Positions 50,563-61,192 are shown, numbered from the stretch's first letter. The stretch: 64,000 bases of DNA from an uncultured Bacillaceae bacterium (GCA_937934645.1 CALGYZ010000054.1:196775-260774); one strand, 5' to 3'. Numbers and translations: made by a program. The notes: generated by a model not told the origin, from the sequence alone.

Positions 50563-52683
50563 TTAAGAAAACTCCCGCATAAAAATGATAAATTCATACG
50601 GATCAATGGATGACTGCTGGTTTGTGATCAAGTGTCTTTTCTTTGTTTTGTGAAGCTCATTACTTATAATGATTTTCCATTTTCCCGGGGAAGGAAGAAC
50701 AATGTTGTACCGGTTTTTGCTTGGATTTGTATAAACAGCAAAGTCTGCCGTATCACCCAGAAGGGCAAAACCAAAAACAGGATGATCCGTTTTTAAAAAG
50801 TATAATCTTCTATTTATTTTTTCTTTTGAACGTAACCGGAACAGACTGTATTGTTTACGCAGCCGGATGAGTGCTTTAATAAATTCAATATTTTCTGCTT
50901 CTTCTTCCCTTTTTGTCCAGTCCAGTTGATTTATTTCATCACCGGAAAGATAACTGTTTTCTACACCGTATTTTGTCCGGAACCATTCCTGCCCTGCATG
51001 CAGAAAAGGAACACCCTGGCTGACGAGTGTAATTCCCGTTGCCAGCTGATGCATTTTCTTTCTCACATTTTCATTCTCTTCAATATTCGTAATAGACAGT
51101 TTATCCCATAGCGTGAGATTATCGTGACATTCGACATAATTCACCGAATATGCGACGTCCGGGAAATATGGTCTGCCATATGTTTCTATGCATGAACCGG
51201 AAACTAACAACGGGAGTTTTTCAATCCATTTGCCGTTTCCGTTAACATACCCCTTAGAATCTTGTTGAAATACATTTCCTTTCAAAGTATCCCTGAATAA
51301 ATCATTGAAGAATTTAATTCCGGTGAGACAATTGGCATTCTGGATTGTAGCTCTCCGGTTTTCCGGCAAGGGACTGACGAGATTCCAACCTTCACCAAGC
51401 AGCACAATTGGAACAGGTTCTTTAAGGCAGCGGTCACGGATTTTTCTCATCGTCTCAATGTCCATGATCCCCATCAGGTCAAACCGGAAACCGTCCGCCT
51501 TAAACTCCCGTAACCAATAATCAACGGTATCTAAAATAAATTTTTTCACCATTTTTCTTTCGGTTGCCAGTTCATTCCCACAGCCGGTTCCGTTGGCGAC
51601 TGTTCCGTCGTTATGAAAACGGAAATAGTAACCGGGTACAATTTTTTCAAAAATTGTTTCACTGATCTCTTTTTCAATATAAACATGGTTAAATACAACG
51701 TCTAAAATGACACCGATTCCGTGTTTGTGGAAAGTGTCAATCATCCTTTTGCATTCATTGATTCTTGAAACCGCGCAATCGGGATTTGTTGCATAACTTC
51801 CTTCCGGCACCTGGTATAGAACCGGATCGTATCCCCAATTATAATATTCTCCGGGGTTTCGTTCATCTACTCTGGCAAAGTCATTAACCGGCAAAATTTC
51901 CACATGGGTCACGCCTAATTCTTTTATATATTGTAAACCGGTTGAATAACCGTTCTTTGTTTTTGTTTTTTCTTCCGCAAGTCCTAAAAACTTTCCCCTT
52001 TGTTTAATTCCGCTGTTCTCGTGAACCGTGGCATCCCGAACATGCAATTCATAAATGATAGCATCCTGTAAATTCTCTATTTTTGGTCTTGGAAAAGTCA
52101 TTTGTTCAGTCCGCTTTAAGTCGATCACAACTCCGGCAGCGCTGTTGGCTAATGCACTTTTTGCATATGGATCGGTTACGCTATTTGTTTTTCCGTTAAC
52201 TGTGACAAGGTATTCGTAAACCGCCCCGTGCCAGTCTCCTTTTATTAATTTTTCCCATATTCCTTTTTCTTTCCGTTCCATATCAATGATTTTATCATTT
52301 AAGAGTAGCTTTACTCCGGTTGCGGTCGGCGCCCACAGCCGGAAAACCGTTTCATCCGGTGTACATATGGCTCCAAATTGAACATGTGACGCATCAAATT
52401 GTTCGTCAAACCATTCTGTCCGAACAATTTTTCCCGGATATACAGGAATTTGTTTTTGTCCCCACAGCAATGAAAGCGGCTCATTCAGGGGGATGCTGCC
52501 GGAAAAGTACACTTTGTAACTATTTTCATCAACTTTTTCAAACTTCTTTGCCGGGGTATTCTTTTCTGTTTTTTTGTTGTACAAAACCGGCATATCCAGG
52601 TCCGGACGCCAATCACCTAACAGCGAACGGTCAACCGTTATATAACGCCGATCATCAATCCAAGCAGCATAAGTTTTTTTCAA
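50563..52683 (-). CDS. amyX: Type I pullulanase, cytoplasmic (AmyX-like)
   Basis: 706 residues from TTG, six bases after GAGGTG. It hydrolyses alpha-1,6 branches of pullulan, limit dextrin and glycogen. N-terminal accessory modules (1-115), a CBM48-like domain (about 105-200) and a GH13 barrel. The type I pullulanase motif YNWGYDP is near residue 280, the nucleophile region DGFRFDLMG near 400, the acid GEGW near 431 and VECHDN near 519. There is no signal peptide, so it acts in the cytoplasm, suiting turnover of the glycogen made by the divergently transcribed glg operon. Confidence 0.95.
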   Translation of the reverse strand: MKKTYAAWIDDRRYITVDRSLLGDWRPDLDMPVLYNKKTEKNTPAKKFEKVDENSYKVYFSGSIPLNEPLSLLWGQKQIPVYPGKIVRTEWFDEQFDASHVQFGAICTPDETVFRLWAPTATGVKLLLNDKIIDMERKEKGIWEKLIKGDWHGAVYEYLVTVNGKTNSVTDPYAKSALANSAAGVVIDLKRTEQMTFPRPKIENLQDAIIYELHVRDATVHENSGIKQRGKFLGLAEEKTKTKNGYSTGLQYIKELGVTHVEILPVNDFARVDERNPGEYYNWGYDPVLYQVPEGSYATNPDCAVSRINECKRMIDTFHKHGIGVILDVVFNHVYIEKEISETIFEKIVPGYYFRFHNDGTVANGTGCGNELATERKMVKKFILDTVDYWLREFKADGFRFDLMGIMDIETMRKIRDRCLKEPVPIVLLGEGWNLVSPLPENRRATIQNANCLTGIKFFNDLFRDTLKGNVFQQDSKGYVNGNGKWIEKLPLLVSGSCIETYGRPYFPDVAYSVNYVECHDNLTLWDKLSITNIEENENVRKKMHQLATGITLVSQGVPFLHAGQEWFRTKYGVENSYLSGDEINQLDWTKREEEAENIEFIKALIRLRKQYSLFRLRSKEKINRRLYFLKTDHPVFGFALLGDTADFAVYTNPSKNRYNIVLPSPGKWKIIISNELHKTKKRHLITNQQSSIDPYEFIIFMREFS

Positions 52684-52730
52684 TCAAAACACCTCATATT
52701 CATAATATGTGAAATTAATCCAAAGATTTT

Positions 52731-52736
52731 ATTATA
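52731..52736 (-). promoter_or_regulatory. Candidate -10 of the pullulanase gene
   Basis: Read on the minus strand it is a perfect TATAAT, with a weak TTTTCT near -35. A CATATT-CAT-AATATG palindrome lies at 52694-52708, close to the ribosome binding site. Confidence 0.4.
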
Positions 52737-52807
52737 TTAGAAAAACAATTTTAAGAAAATTATATATTTTTACAGGAATTTGTCGAATTGTTTTTCCGGA
52801 TAATCCA

Positions 52808-52835
52808 TTGAAAAGACACCGGAAAGTAATATAAT
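52808..52835 (+). promoter_or_regulatory. Promoter of the glgBCDAP operon
   Basis: TTGAAA (52808-52813), a 16-base spacer and TATAAT (52830-52835). The leader is about 70 bases. In B. subtilis the glg operon is sigma-E dependent; here a sigma-A-like site is the best visible. Confidence 0.65.
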
Positions 52836-52909
52836 TTAAGATAATTGAAATTATTCATAACAATAGGGAAAAAACCATTCGCGACTTTTTGTAAAAAAGG
52901 GTGGTGTTT

Positions 52910-54826
52910 GTGTGCTATAATATTTCCGACCTGGATGTCTACTTATTCCACCAAGGAACGCACTATTATAGTTACAAAATTTTAGGCTGTCACCTGATCC
53001 AATGGAACGGGAAAACCGGCTACCGTTTTGCGGTCTGGGCACCGAATGCAAAAAGAGTTTCCGTTGCTGGTGATTTCAACGGCTGGCAGGAAGGGGTCCA
53101 TCCATTGGAAAAAATTACAGAACAAGGGTTATGGGTTGGCTTTTTTTCGGATATCGGACCTTTGTGTCCTTATAAGTATGCCATTACCACGGATGCTGAT
53201 ACAACGATTCTGAAAGCCGACCCTTACGCCACCCGGGCGGAATTGCGGCCTAATACGGCTTCGCTGACTCCCTTACATACTTCATATATTTGGAAGGATC
53301 GAGAATGGTTTGAGAAGAAAAAAAGTTTCGATCCATATTCTTCACCGATTGCGATTTATGAAGTTCATCCCGGTTCTTGGAAGAAAAATGAAAAAGGTGA
53401 ATTTTATACATACCGTGAACTTGCCGATTTATTAATTCCGTATGTGAAGGATTTGGGATTTACCCATATTGAATTATTGCCGGTAATGGAGCATCCGCTG
53501 GATTTGTCATGGGGTTATCAAATTACAGGATATTATGCGGTGACGTCCAGATATGGCACACCGGAAGATTTTAAATATTTTGTGGATCAATGCCATAGAA
53601 ATGATATTGGTGTTATTCTTGACTGGGTACCCGGTCATTTCTGCAAGGATGATCACGGTTTGAGGGAATTTGACGGTAAACCGCTATATGAATATTCAGA
53701 TCCGAAAAAAGCGGAGAAAAGAAGATGGGGAACACTGACTTTTGATTTTGGCAGGCCTGAAGTCCAATCCTTTCTGATTTCGAATGCCGTTTATTGGATG
53801 GAGGAGTTTCATATCGATGGTTTGAGGGTGGATGCCGTTGCAAGCATGATTTATTTAAATTTTGACCGTCCGGATTGGGAAGAAAAAATTTATAATTCTT
53901 TCGGTGGGGAAGAGAACTTGGAAGCATTGGCATTTTTAAAAAAATTAAATCGTGTTGTCTTTGAACGGCAGCATAACTTTTTAATGATGGCGGAAGACAG
54001 TTCGGATTATCCGCTTGTTACCCATCCTACATACGCAGGTGGTCTCGGTTTTAATTATAAATGGAATATGGGCTGGATGAATGACGTACTTAAATATATG
54101 GGGAAAGATTCTGTTTACCGGAAATGGCATCACAATTTGCTTACTTTTTCGTTCATGTATACATTTTCAGAAAATTTTCTGCTCCCGCTGTCCCATGATG
54201 AAGTCGTCCATGGAAAGAAGTCATTGCTGGATAAAATGCCCGGAGACCAATGGCAGCAATTTGCCAATTTGCGCCTCCTTTACGGATATATGGTGACACA
54301 TCCGGGAAAGTATCTATTATTCATGGGCGGTGAATTCGGCCAATATGCCGAATGGAAAGACCAGGAGCAACTGGACTGGCATTTGCTCGATTATCCGCTC
54401 CATTATAAAATGTTTCGATATGTAAAAACCCTGAACCATATTTATAAAGAATATCCAGAACTTTTTGAATTAGACCATCATTCAGAAGGTTTTGAATGGA
54501 TTGATCCGCATAATATTGCTCAAAGTATAATAGCTTTTTTAAGGAGGGGAAAAAAACCCGGACAGGAATTGGTTGTCGTCTGTAATTTTACTCCGGTTGT
54601 TCACTATGATTATAAAATAGGAGTTCCAAGACCGGGTAAATATAAAGAAATTTTCAACTCCGATCATGAAGAGTTTGGCGGTTCGGGTCAATTAAACGAA
54701 GGATTTCATTTCAGTTTTCCTGAAAAATGGCATGGCTTCCCGCAACATATCAAGATTAAAGTCCCGCCGCTGGCCATATCAATTTTTAAAAGAGTAGAAG
54801 AGGAAAACGAGGAGGAGATACTTTGA
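52910..54826 (+). CDS. glgB: 1,4-alpha-glucan branching enzyme
   Basis: 638 residues from GTG at 52910, five bases after GGTGG; GTG codons at 52901 and 52904 overlap that site. It introduces alpha-1,6 branches into glycogen. A CBM48 domain (FAVWAPNAKRVSVAGDFNGW) is followed by the GH13 barrel: VPGHF, nucleophile D308 in LRVDAVAS, acid E362 in MMAEDSS, and LPLSHDEVVHGKKSL. The C-terminal beta domain ends the protein. It overlaps glgC by four bases. Confidence 0.97.
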   Translation: MCYNISDLDVYLFHQGTHYYSYKILGCHLIQWNGKTGYRFAVWAPNAKRVSVAGDFNGWQEGVHPLEKITEQGLWVGFFSDIGPLCPYKYAITTDADTTILKADPYATRAELRPNTASLTPLHTSYIWKDREWFEKKKSFDPYSSPIAIYEVHPGSWKKNEKGEFYTYRELADLLIPYVKDLGFTHIELLPVMEHPLDLSWGYQITGYYAVTSRYGTPEDFKYFVDQCHRNDIGVILDWVPGHFCKDDHGLREFDGKPLYEYSDPKKAEKRRWGTLTFDFGRPEVQSFLISNAVYWMEEFHIDGLRVDAVASMIYLNFDRPDWEEKIYNSFGGEENLEALAFLKKLNRVVFERQHNFLMMAEDSSDYPLVTHPTYAGGLGFNYKWNMGWMNDVLKYMGKDSVYRKWHHNLLTFSFMYTFSENFLLPLSHDEVVHGKKSLLDKMPGDQWQQFANLRLLYGYMVTHPGKYLLFMGGEFGQYAEWKDQEQLDWHLLDYPLHYKMFRYVKTLNHIYKEYPELFELDHHSEGFEWIDPHNIAQSIIAFLRRGKKPGQELVVVCNFTPVVHYDYKIGVPRPGKYKEIFNSDHEEFGGSGQLNEGFHFSFPEKWHGFPQHIKIKVPPLAISIFKRVEEENEEEIL

Positions 54827-55977
54827 AAGAGTGCATTGGAATGTTGTTGGCAGGTGGAGAAGGAAGAAGATTGAGCCCGTTGACAAACAACATTGCAAAA
54901 CCGGCTGTTCCTTTTGGAGGGAAATATCGGATTATCGATTTTACATTGAGTAATTGTGCCAATTCAAACATTCATACGGTAGGTGTACTAACCCAGTATA
55001 ATCCGCTGGAACTGCATCAGCATATTGGAAACAGAAAGCCGTGGGATATGGACCGACAGGACAATGGAATTACAATTTTATCGCCGTATACCGCGAAAAC
55101 AGGCGGTGATTGGTATAGCGGAACAGCAGATGCCATTTATCAAAACATGCATTTTATTGAAGAAAACGATCCCGAGTACGTTTTGATCATTTCCGGTGAC
55201 CACATTTATCAAATGGATTATCAAAAGTTGTTGAATGAACATAAAGTCAATAATGCGGATGTTACAATTTCGGTCATTGAAGTACCATGGCATGAGGCAC
55301 CGCGGTTCGGCATCTTAAATACGGATGAAAACATGCGTATATACGAATTTGAAGAAAAACCGGAAAAACCGAAAAATAACCTGGCTTCAATGGGAATTTA
55401 TGTTTTTAACTGGGATGTTTTAAAAACGTATTTAATTAAAGATGCAAAACAGGAAACTTCCAGCCACGATTTTGGTAAAGACGTCATTCCGCAATTGTTG
55501 AAGGACGGAATGAAATTGTTTGCATATCAATTTAACGGATATTGGAAAGATGTTGGAACGATTCAAAGTTACTGGGAAGCAAATATGGATTTGCTCAAAG
55601 AAGATTGCGGACTGGACTTGCAAAGCAGCAATTGGCGCATTTATACAAATCATACAGATGATCCGCCGCATTTTGTCAGCAGCCGCGCCATTGTCAAAAA
55701 ATCGATGATCAATGACGGAAGCTTTGTATACGGGGGAGAAATCACTGAATCCATTCTTTTCCGAAACGTCGAAGTGGAAGACAGCTGCAATATCCATCAA
55801 TCCATCATTCATCCAAATGTAAAAGTAGGTAAAAACAGCATATTGGAGAAAGTTATTGTGATGGAAGGAACGAACATACCTGCAGGTACAATAATCAGAG
55901 GAAATGATGAAGAACCGGCCGTCATTAACCAGGAAATGTTAAATCAAAGTTACGTTGCAATGGGTGGTGAAAAGTAA
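54823..55977 (+). CDS. glgC: Glucose-1-phosphate adenylyltransferase, catalytic subunit
   Basis: 384 residues from TTG, right after GGAGGAG. It makes ADP-glucose from glucose-1-P and ATP, the rate-limiting step of glycogen synthesis. The nucleotide loop LLAGGEGRRLSPLTNNIAKP is complete, with ISGDHIYQMDY and the substrate lysine in FEEKP. A left-handed beta-helix occupies the last 100 residues. It pairs with GlgD encoded immediately downstream (one-base overlap). Confidence 0.96.
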   Translation: MKECIGMLLAGGEGRRLSPLTNNIAKPAVPFGGKYRIIDFTLSNCANSNIHTVGVLTQYNPLELHQHIGNRKPWDMDRQDNGITILSPYTAKTGGDWYSGTADAIYQNMHFIEENDPEYVLIISGDHIYQMDYQKLLNEHKVNNADVTISVIEVPWHEAPRFGILNTDENMRIYEFEEKPEKPKNNLASMGIYVFNWDVLKTYLIKDAKQETSSHDFGKDVIPQLLKDGMKLFAYQFNGYWKDVGTIQSYWEANMDLLKEDCGLDLQSSNWRIYTNHTDDPPHFVSSRAIVKKSMINDGSFVYGGEITESILFRNVEVEDSCNIHQSIIHPNVKVGKNSILEKVIVMEGTNIPAGTIIRGNDEEPAVINQEMLNQSYVAMGGEK

Positions 55978-57083
55978 TGAAAAAAATGGTGGGAGTAATC
56001 AATCTGGACAGCGAGTGTCATAACTTTCAAGATTTAGAGCTTTTCCGGAACAGTGCCTCCATACCTTTTGGAGGACGTTACCGGCTCATTGATTTTACGC
56101 TTTCGAACCTGGTAAACTCTGACATTACCGAGGTTGCTATTTTTATCCGTAATAAATTCCGCTCATTGCTGGATCATTTAGGAACCGGAGAAAACTGGGA
56201 TCTTGACCGGAGGCACGGAGGCTTGTTTATTTTGCCTCCCGACTGGAATGACCCGAATGATATTTCTAAAGGAGATTTACAGTTTTTTTATAATAACCGG
56301 GATTTTTTCATAAGAAGCCGTTCTAATCATGTTTTAATCAGCGGCAGTCAGTTTATTGCCAATACAGATTATAAAGAGGCATTTCAGTTTCATATAGACC
56401 GGAATGCAGATGTGACACTTGTATCCGTTCAAACGGAAGAACTGACCAGTGACTTGGATCCTTATTTCCGCATTCATGCGGATGATTTAGGCTGGGTTCA
56501 GGAAATTTCAAATGATAAACGGAACCCATTAATATTTACCGGTGTTTATATTATCAGTAAAGAATTACTGCTCGACCTTGTTGATGAATGTATTGCATAT
56601 GGTAAAGAAAACTTTTTCAGGGACGGCATTAAAGAGAAAATTAATGGATTAAAGGTTCAAACCTACCGGTACCGGGGATATCATGCTTTTGTCAATTCCG
56701 TTGAAAGTTATTACCGTCATAATCTGAATTTATTAAAAGAGGATGCATACCGGCAGTTATTTTATAAAAAACATCGGATCCGTACGAAAGCTTCCAATAT
56801 GCAGCCGGCCAAATATGAAAAGAATGCGGATGTTAAACATTCTATTCTTTCGGATGGCTGCATCGTTAACGGGAGTGTAGAAAAGAGTATACTTTTTAAA
56901 GGGGTTAAAGTGAAGGAAGGAGCCACAATTAAAAATTCGATTGTTATGCAGTATGCAACGATCGAAGCAGGCGCTTATCTGGAAAATGTGATTATCGATA
57001 AAGATGTCCGGATCACAAGAGGGCAACGGTTAATCGGTTCCGGGGAGAAGCCCTTTGTCGTGAAAAAGAGAGAAGTCTTATAA
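55977..57083 (+). CDS. glgD: Glucose-1-phosphate adenylyltransferase-like subunit GlgD
   Basis: 368 residues. Homologous to GlgC (IPFGGRYRLIDFTLSNLVNSDI; beta-helix C-terminus with NSIVMQYATIEAGAYLENV in parts) but lacking the GGEGRRL nucleotide loop and the GDHIYQMDY catalytic stretch (reads SGSQFIANTDYK). It should therefore be non-catalytic and act as the partner of GlgC, as in B. subtilis and Geobacillus. The ATG overlaps the glgC stop. Confidence 0.94.
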   Translation: MKKMVGVINLDSECHNFQDLELFRNSASIPFGGRYRLIDFTLSNLVNSDITEVAIFIRNKFRSLLDHLGTGENWDLDRRHGGLFILPPDWNDPNDISKGDLQFFYNNRDFFIRSRSNHVLISGSQFIANTDYKEAFQFHIDRNADVTLVSVQTEELTSDLDPYFRIHADDLGWVQEISNDKRNPLIFTGVYIISKELLLDLVDECIAYGKENFFRDGIKEKINGLKVQTYRYRGYHAFVNSVESYYRHNLNLLKEDAYRQLFYKKHRIRTKASNMQPAKYEKNADVKHSILSDGCIVNGSVEKSILFKGVKVKEGATIKNSIVMQYATIEAGAYLENVIIDKDVRITRGQRLIGSGEKPFVVKKREVL

Positions 57084-57126
57084 AAAGGGGTAACAATGAA
57101 AGTCATGAAAGAGAGGAAAGAGTGAA

Positions 57127-58566
57127 ATGATGACAGTATTATTTGCGGCTTCAGAATGTACCCCCTTTGTAAAAACAGGCGGGCTTGCAGATGTCATCGG
57201 TTCCTTGCCCAGGCATTTAAAAGAGCATGAGCAAATTGATGTCCGTGTCATCCTTCCGCTTTATGATGAAATCGGTGAAGAATGGAAAAACAAGATGGAG
57301 TTTATTACATCCTTTGATGTAAGGTTGGGATGGAGAAACCAGACGGCAAGTCTTTTTATGTTAAAACATAATCAAATCATTTACTATTTTATTGCCAATG
57401 ATTACTATTTTACAAGAAAAGGAATTTACGGTTATTTTGATGATGGGGAACGGTTCGTCTTCTTTTCTCATGCGATCATTCAAGCGTTGCACCATCTTGA
57501 TTTCCGTCCGCAAATTTTGCATGCCCATGATTGGCAAACGGCAATTACCGTTGCGCTTGTGAAAATCATGCAACCGGTGGAACATATGAAAACCGTATTT
57601 ACCATTCACAATATCAAATACCAGGGAATCATGCCTTTACATATGTTTAAAGACTTCTTTCAGTTGCCGGGAGAACATATTTGCGGAATGGAATGGAACG
57701 GTATGTTAAACTGCTTAAAAGCCGCAATTTTCCATGCTGACAAAATTACGACAGTCAGTCCGAGTTATGCGGAGGAAATAAAATATCCCTATTACGGGGA
57801 AGGCTTGCATCCGATTTTGAATGAACGTTCCAATGATCTTACAGGTATCATCAACGGTTTAGATATAAAAGAATACAACCCGTTAACTGATCCCCATATA
57901 TACGTAAACTACCGTTCCGCGCGGAAGAAAAAGCTGGATAATAAAATGAAATTACAAGAAGAATTGCGGTTACCGGTTGATAAAGAAAAACCTTTATACG
58001 TCAGTGTTTCCCGTCTAGTTGAACAAAAAGGATTCTATCTTGTCACCAGGATTATCGATGAGTTTCTGCAGGAGAACGTACAATTTGTTTTGCTAGGTAA
58101 CGGTGAATGGGAATTTGAAGAGTTTTTCCGGCAGCTGGAATATCGCCATCCCGACCGGGTCCGTTCCATTATTGCCTTTGATGAATCTTTGGCCAGAAAA
58201 CTTTATGCAGCAAGTGACTTCTTTATTATGCCGTCGAAGTTTGAGCCGTGCGGAATATCGCAATTAATCGCCCTGCAATATAAATCGGTGCCGATTGTGC
58301 GAGAAACGGGAGGTTTAAAAGATACAGTCACTCCCTATAATGAATATACAGGAACCGGAAACGGTTTTAGTTTTACAAACTACAATGCCCATGATCTTTT
58401 ACATGTTTTACAGTACAGTTTGTCCGTTTATCATCAGCCGGAAAAATGGAAACAGTTAATAAAAAATGTAAATAAATCCCATTTTACATGGAAAGATTCA
58501 GCCCGTTCGTATAAAAAATTGTATGAAGAATTATTACAATTCCGTATTTTGATCAAAACGAATTAG
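57127..58566 (+). CDS. glgA: Glycogen synthase (ADP-glucose)
   Basis: 479 residues, GT5 family, GT-B fold. The donor motif KTGGL lies at residues 16-20. HAHDWQTAI, TIHNIKYQGI, VSRLVEQKGF and the C-terminal PSKFEPCGISQLIALQYKSVPIVRETGGLKDTV region (in parts) are complete. It extends alpha-1,4 chains from ADP-glucose. ATG at 57127 or 57130; GAGGAAAGAGTG lies upstream. Confidence 0.96.
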   Translation: MMTVLFAASECTPFVKTGGLADVIGSLPRHLKEHEQIDVRVILPLYDEIGEEWKNKMEFITSFDVRLGWRNQTASLFMLKHNQIIYYFIANDYYFTRKGIYGYFDDGERFVFFSHAIIQALHHLDFRPQILHAHDWQTAITVALVKIMQPVEHMKTVFTIHNIKYQGIMPLHMFKDFFQLPGEHICGMEWNGMLNCLKAAIFHADKITTVSPSYAEEIKYPYYGEGLHPILNERSNDLTGIINGLDIKEYNPLTDPHIYVNYRSARKKKLDNKMKLQEELRLPVDKEKPLYVSVSRLVEQKGFYLVTRIIDEFLQENVQFVLLGNGEWEFEEFFRQLEYRHPDRVRSIIAFDESLARKLYAASDFFIMPSKFEPCGISQLIALQYKSVPIVRETGGLKDTVTPYNEYTGTGNGFSFTNYNAHDLLHVLQYSLSVYHQPEKWKQLIKNVNKSHFTWKDSARSYKKLYEELLQFRILIKTN

Positions 58567-58611
58567 ACGGTTGTTTCGTTCCAGAGCCAAAACTGCGAAG
58601 GAGGATTTCCT

Positions 58612-61044
58612 TTGGGTGAAATGACTTCGGACGTTTTATTTAACCGGCTTGTTGAGCAAATCAAACAACAAACGGGAAAAAATGCCGGAAATGCAGAGAA
58701 AAAAGATGTATATTATGCATTAACTGCCGTTGTTAATGAACGGATTTTACAAGACTGGAAAAAGACGAAAGAAACTTATGAAAAAGAACAACATAAACAG
58801 CTGTATTATTTATCGATGGAGTTTTTAATCGGACGGCTGTTAAAAAACAATTTATACTATTGCGGAATGTATGAGGCGGCAAAAGTCGCAGTTCATAAAC
58901 TCGGTTTTGATATTAATGATATTTTGGAACAGGAACAGGATGCCGGACTGGGGAACGGGGGGTTAGGGAGACTTGCTGCATGTTTCCTTGATTCTCTCGC
59001 TTCCCTAAAATATCCTGGTCATGGATTTGGAATCCGCTATAAATACGGTTTGTTTAAACAGCGGATTATTAATGGAAACCAGGTCGAGTTGCCCGATTGC
59101 TGGTTAAAAGATCCGTACCCGTGGGAATACAGAAAAGAAGATGAAGCGGTTTGTGTCCGTTTTGGCGGCAAGGTACACATGCTGAAAAGGAATGACGGCA
59201 CACTGGAATTTAAATATGAGGACACGGACCAAGTATTAGCCGTTCCGTATGATATTCCGATTGTCGGTTATAAAAACGGGGTTGTTAACCGGTTACGGCT
59301 TTGGTCCGCTGAAGGGATCTGTCCCGGTGATTCGGATTCGGCGTCTGTCGGAGATGAATTTTATCATGATTTGAACCTTAAACATCAAATTGAACAAATA
59401 TCTGGATTTTTATATCCGGATGACTCGACTGAAGAAGGAAAGCTTTTACGATTGAAACAGCAATATTTTCTTGTCTCTGCCACTATTCAGACGATCATCC
59501 GCGACTTTAAAGAGCAATATAAATTACCATTAAGCCGTTTGCCGGACAAGATTGTTATACAAGTGAATGATACCCATCCAAGCCTGGCCATCCCGGAGAT
59601 GATGAGAATTTTAATGGATGAAGAACGGATGGGATGGGATGAAGCCTGGCATATTACGACGAATGTTTTTGCCTACACAAATCATACAACGATGTCCGAA
59701 GCACTGGAAACTTGGCCCGTTGAAATGTTCCGTGATTTGTTGCCCCGCATCTTTATGATCGTAAATGAAATTAATGAGCGGTTTTGCAAGAGTATATGGT
59801 TTGATTATCCCCATTTACGGGAAAAAATTCCCGAAATGGCCATCATTGCATATGGAAACGTACATATGGCCAGACTTTGCATCGTCGGCAGTTTTTCAGT
59901 AAACGGTGTCGCCCGTTTACACACGGAAATCCTAAAGAATAAAGTAATGAATAATTTTTACCAAGTATTTCCGGAAAAATTTAACAACAAAACGAACGGT
60001 ATTTCCCATCGCAGGTGGCTGCTACAAATCAATCCGAAATTAGCCGGGTTAATTACAGAAATCATCGGTCCCCATTGGATTGAAAAACCGAAACAGCTTA
60101 TTCATTTATTGCGGCATACAAAAGATAAAAACCTGTTGGAAAAATTAGCGGCGGTTAAACGGGAAAATAAAGAAACTCTGGCCAAGTTGATATTTGAACG
60201 GACAGGAGTAAAGGTCGATCCGCAGTCCGTTTTTGATGTTCATATAAAACGGCTGCACGAATACAAACGCCAGTTGTTGAATATTTTTCATATTATTTAT
60301 TTATATAATGAACTTAAAGAAAATCCGGATTTGGATATCACCCCGCGGACATTCATATTTGGGGCAAAAGCGGCACCGGGTTATTACATTGCCAAAGAAA
60401 TTATTAAATTAATTAATACCGTGGCATCTATCGTAAATTATGATCCGGATGTGAAGGATAAAATAAAAGTAATCTTTTTGGAAAATTATAATGTCAGCTT
60501 AGCCGAAAAAATCATTCCGGCAGCCGATGTCAGTGAACAAATATCTACGGCAAGTAAAGAAGCATCGGGCACGGGAAATATGAAATTAATGATGAACGGT
60601 GCTTTGACCATCGGTACGTTGGACGGGGCAAATGTAGAAATTTGTGAACTTGTCGGCAAACAAAACATTTTCATTTTCGGCTTAACGGCAGAAGAAGTGC
60701 TGGATTATTATGAGAACGGCGGTTATTCGGCACTTGATATTTATAATACTGATGAACGGGTAAGAAAAATTTTGGATCAATTAAATACGGGCGAATTTGG
60801 CCTGTATAATTTTGAGTTCAAGGACTTGTATTACAATATCCTTTATCATAACGATCCCTACTTTGTGCTTAAAGATTTCGAGTCCTACTTGGAAGCCCAT
60901 GAATTAATTGATCAAACTTACCGGGATCAAATGCAATGGATGAATATGAGTTTGACCAATATTGCTCATTCAGGAAAGTTTTCCAGTGATCAAACGATCC
61001 AGGAGTATGTGAATGATATTTGGAAATTGCAGAAGATCCGGTAA
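58612..61044 (+). CDS. glgP: Glycogen phosphorylase
   Basis: 810 residues from TTG, seven bases after AAGGAGG. GT35; it releases glucose-1-phosphate from chain ends with pyridoxal phosphate. The PLP lysine is K658 in EASGTGNMKLMMNG. The N-terminal YLSMEFLIGRLLKNNLY and DAGLGNGGLGRLAACFLDSLA, in parts, are typical. It is the last gene of the operon, followed by a strong terminator. Limit dextrins left by it would be substrates for the nearby pullulanase. Confidence 0.97.
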   Translation: MGEMTSDVLFNRLVEQIKQQTGKNAGNAEKKDVYYALTAVVNERILQDWKKTKETYEKEQHKQLYYLSMEFLIGRLLKNNLYYCGMYEAAKVAVHKLGFDINDILEQEQDAGLGNGGLGRLAACFLDSLASLKYPGHGFGIRYKYGLFKQRIINGNQVELPDCWLKDPYPWEYRKEDEAVCVRFGGKVHMLKRNDGTLEFKYEDTDQVLAVPYDIPIVGYKNGVVNRLRLWSAEGICPGDSDSASVGDEFYHDLNLKHQIEQISGFLYPDDSTEEGKLLRLKQQYFLVSATIQTIIRDFKEQYKLPLSRLPDKIVIQVNDTHPSLAIPEMMRILMDEERMGWDEAWHITTNVFAYTNHTTMSEALETWPVEMFRDLLPRIFMIVNEINERFCKSIWFDYPHLREKIPEMAIIAYGNVHMARLCIVGSFSVNGVARLHTEILKNKVMNNFYQVFPEKFNNKTNGISHRRWLLQINPKLAGLITEIIGPHWIEKPKQLIHLLRHTKDKNLLEKLAAVKRENKETLAKLIFERTGVKVDPQSVFDVHIKRLHEYKRQLLNIFHIIYLYNELKENPDLDITPRTFIFGAKAAPGYYIAKEIIKLINTVASIVNYDPDVKDKIKVIFLENYNVSLAEKIIPAADVSEQISTASKEASGTGNMKLMMNGALTIGTLDGANVEICELVGKQNIFIFGLTAEEVLDYYENGGYSALDIYNTDERVRKILDQLNTGEFGLYNFEFKDLYYNILYHNDPYFVLKDFESYLEAHELIDQTYRDQMQWMNMSLTNIAHSGKFSSDQTIQEYVNDIWKLQKIR

Positions 61045-61061
61045 AATGACCGGACAAGTGG

Positions 61062-61097
61062 AGCTGTTTCAAACGAAATGTTTGAAACAGCTGTTTT
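61062..61097 (+). terminator. Intrinsic terminator of the glg operon
   Basis: AGCTGTTTCAAAC (61062-61074) pairs perfectly with GTTTGAAACAGCT (61080-61092), loop GAAAT, then TTTTC. Confidence 0.88.
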
Positions 61098-61192
61098 CAT
61101 GTTCTGAGAAAAAATAACTTGTTCCGAGGAAGGAAGTGACTTCCGGGATGTAATGGAAATTTCGCAATAGTACAAAATCTCCGGATACAGTT

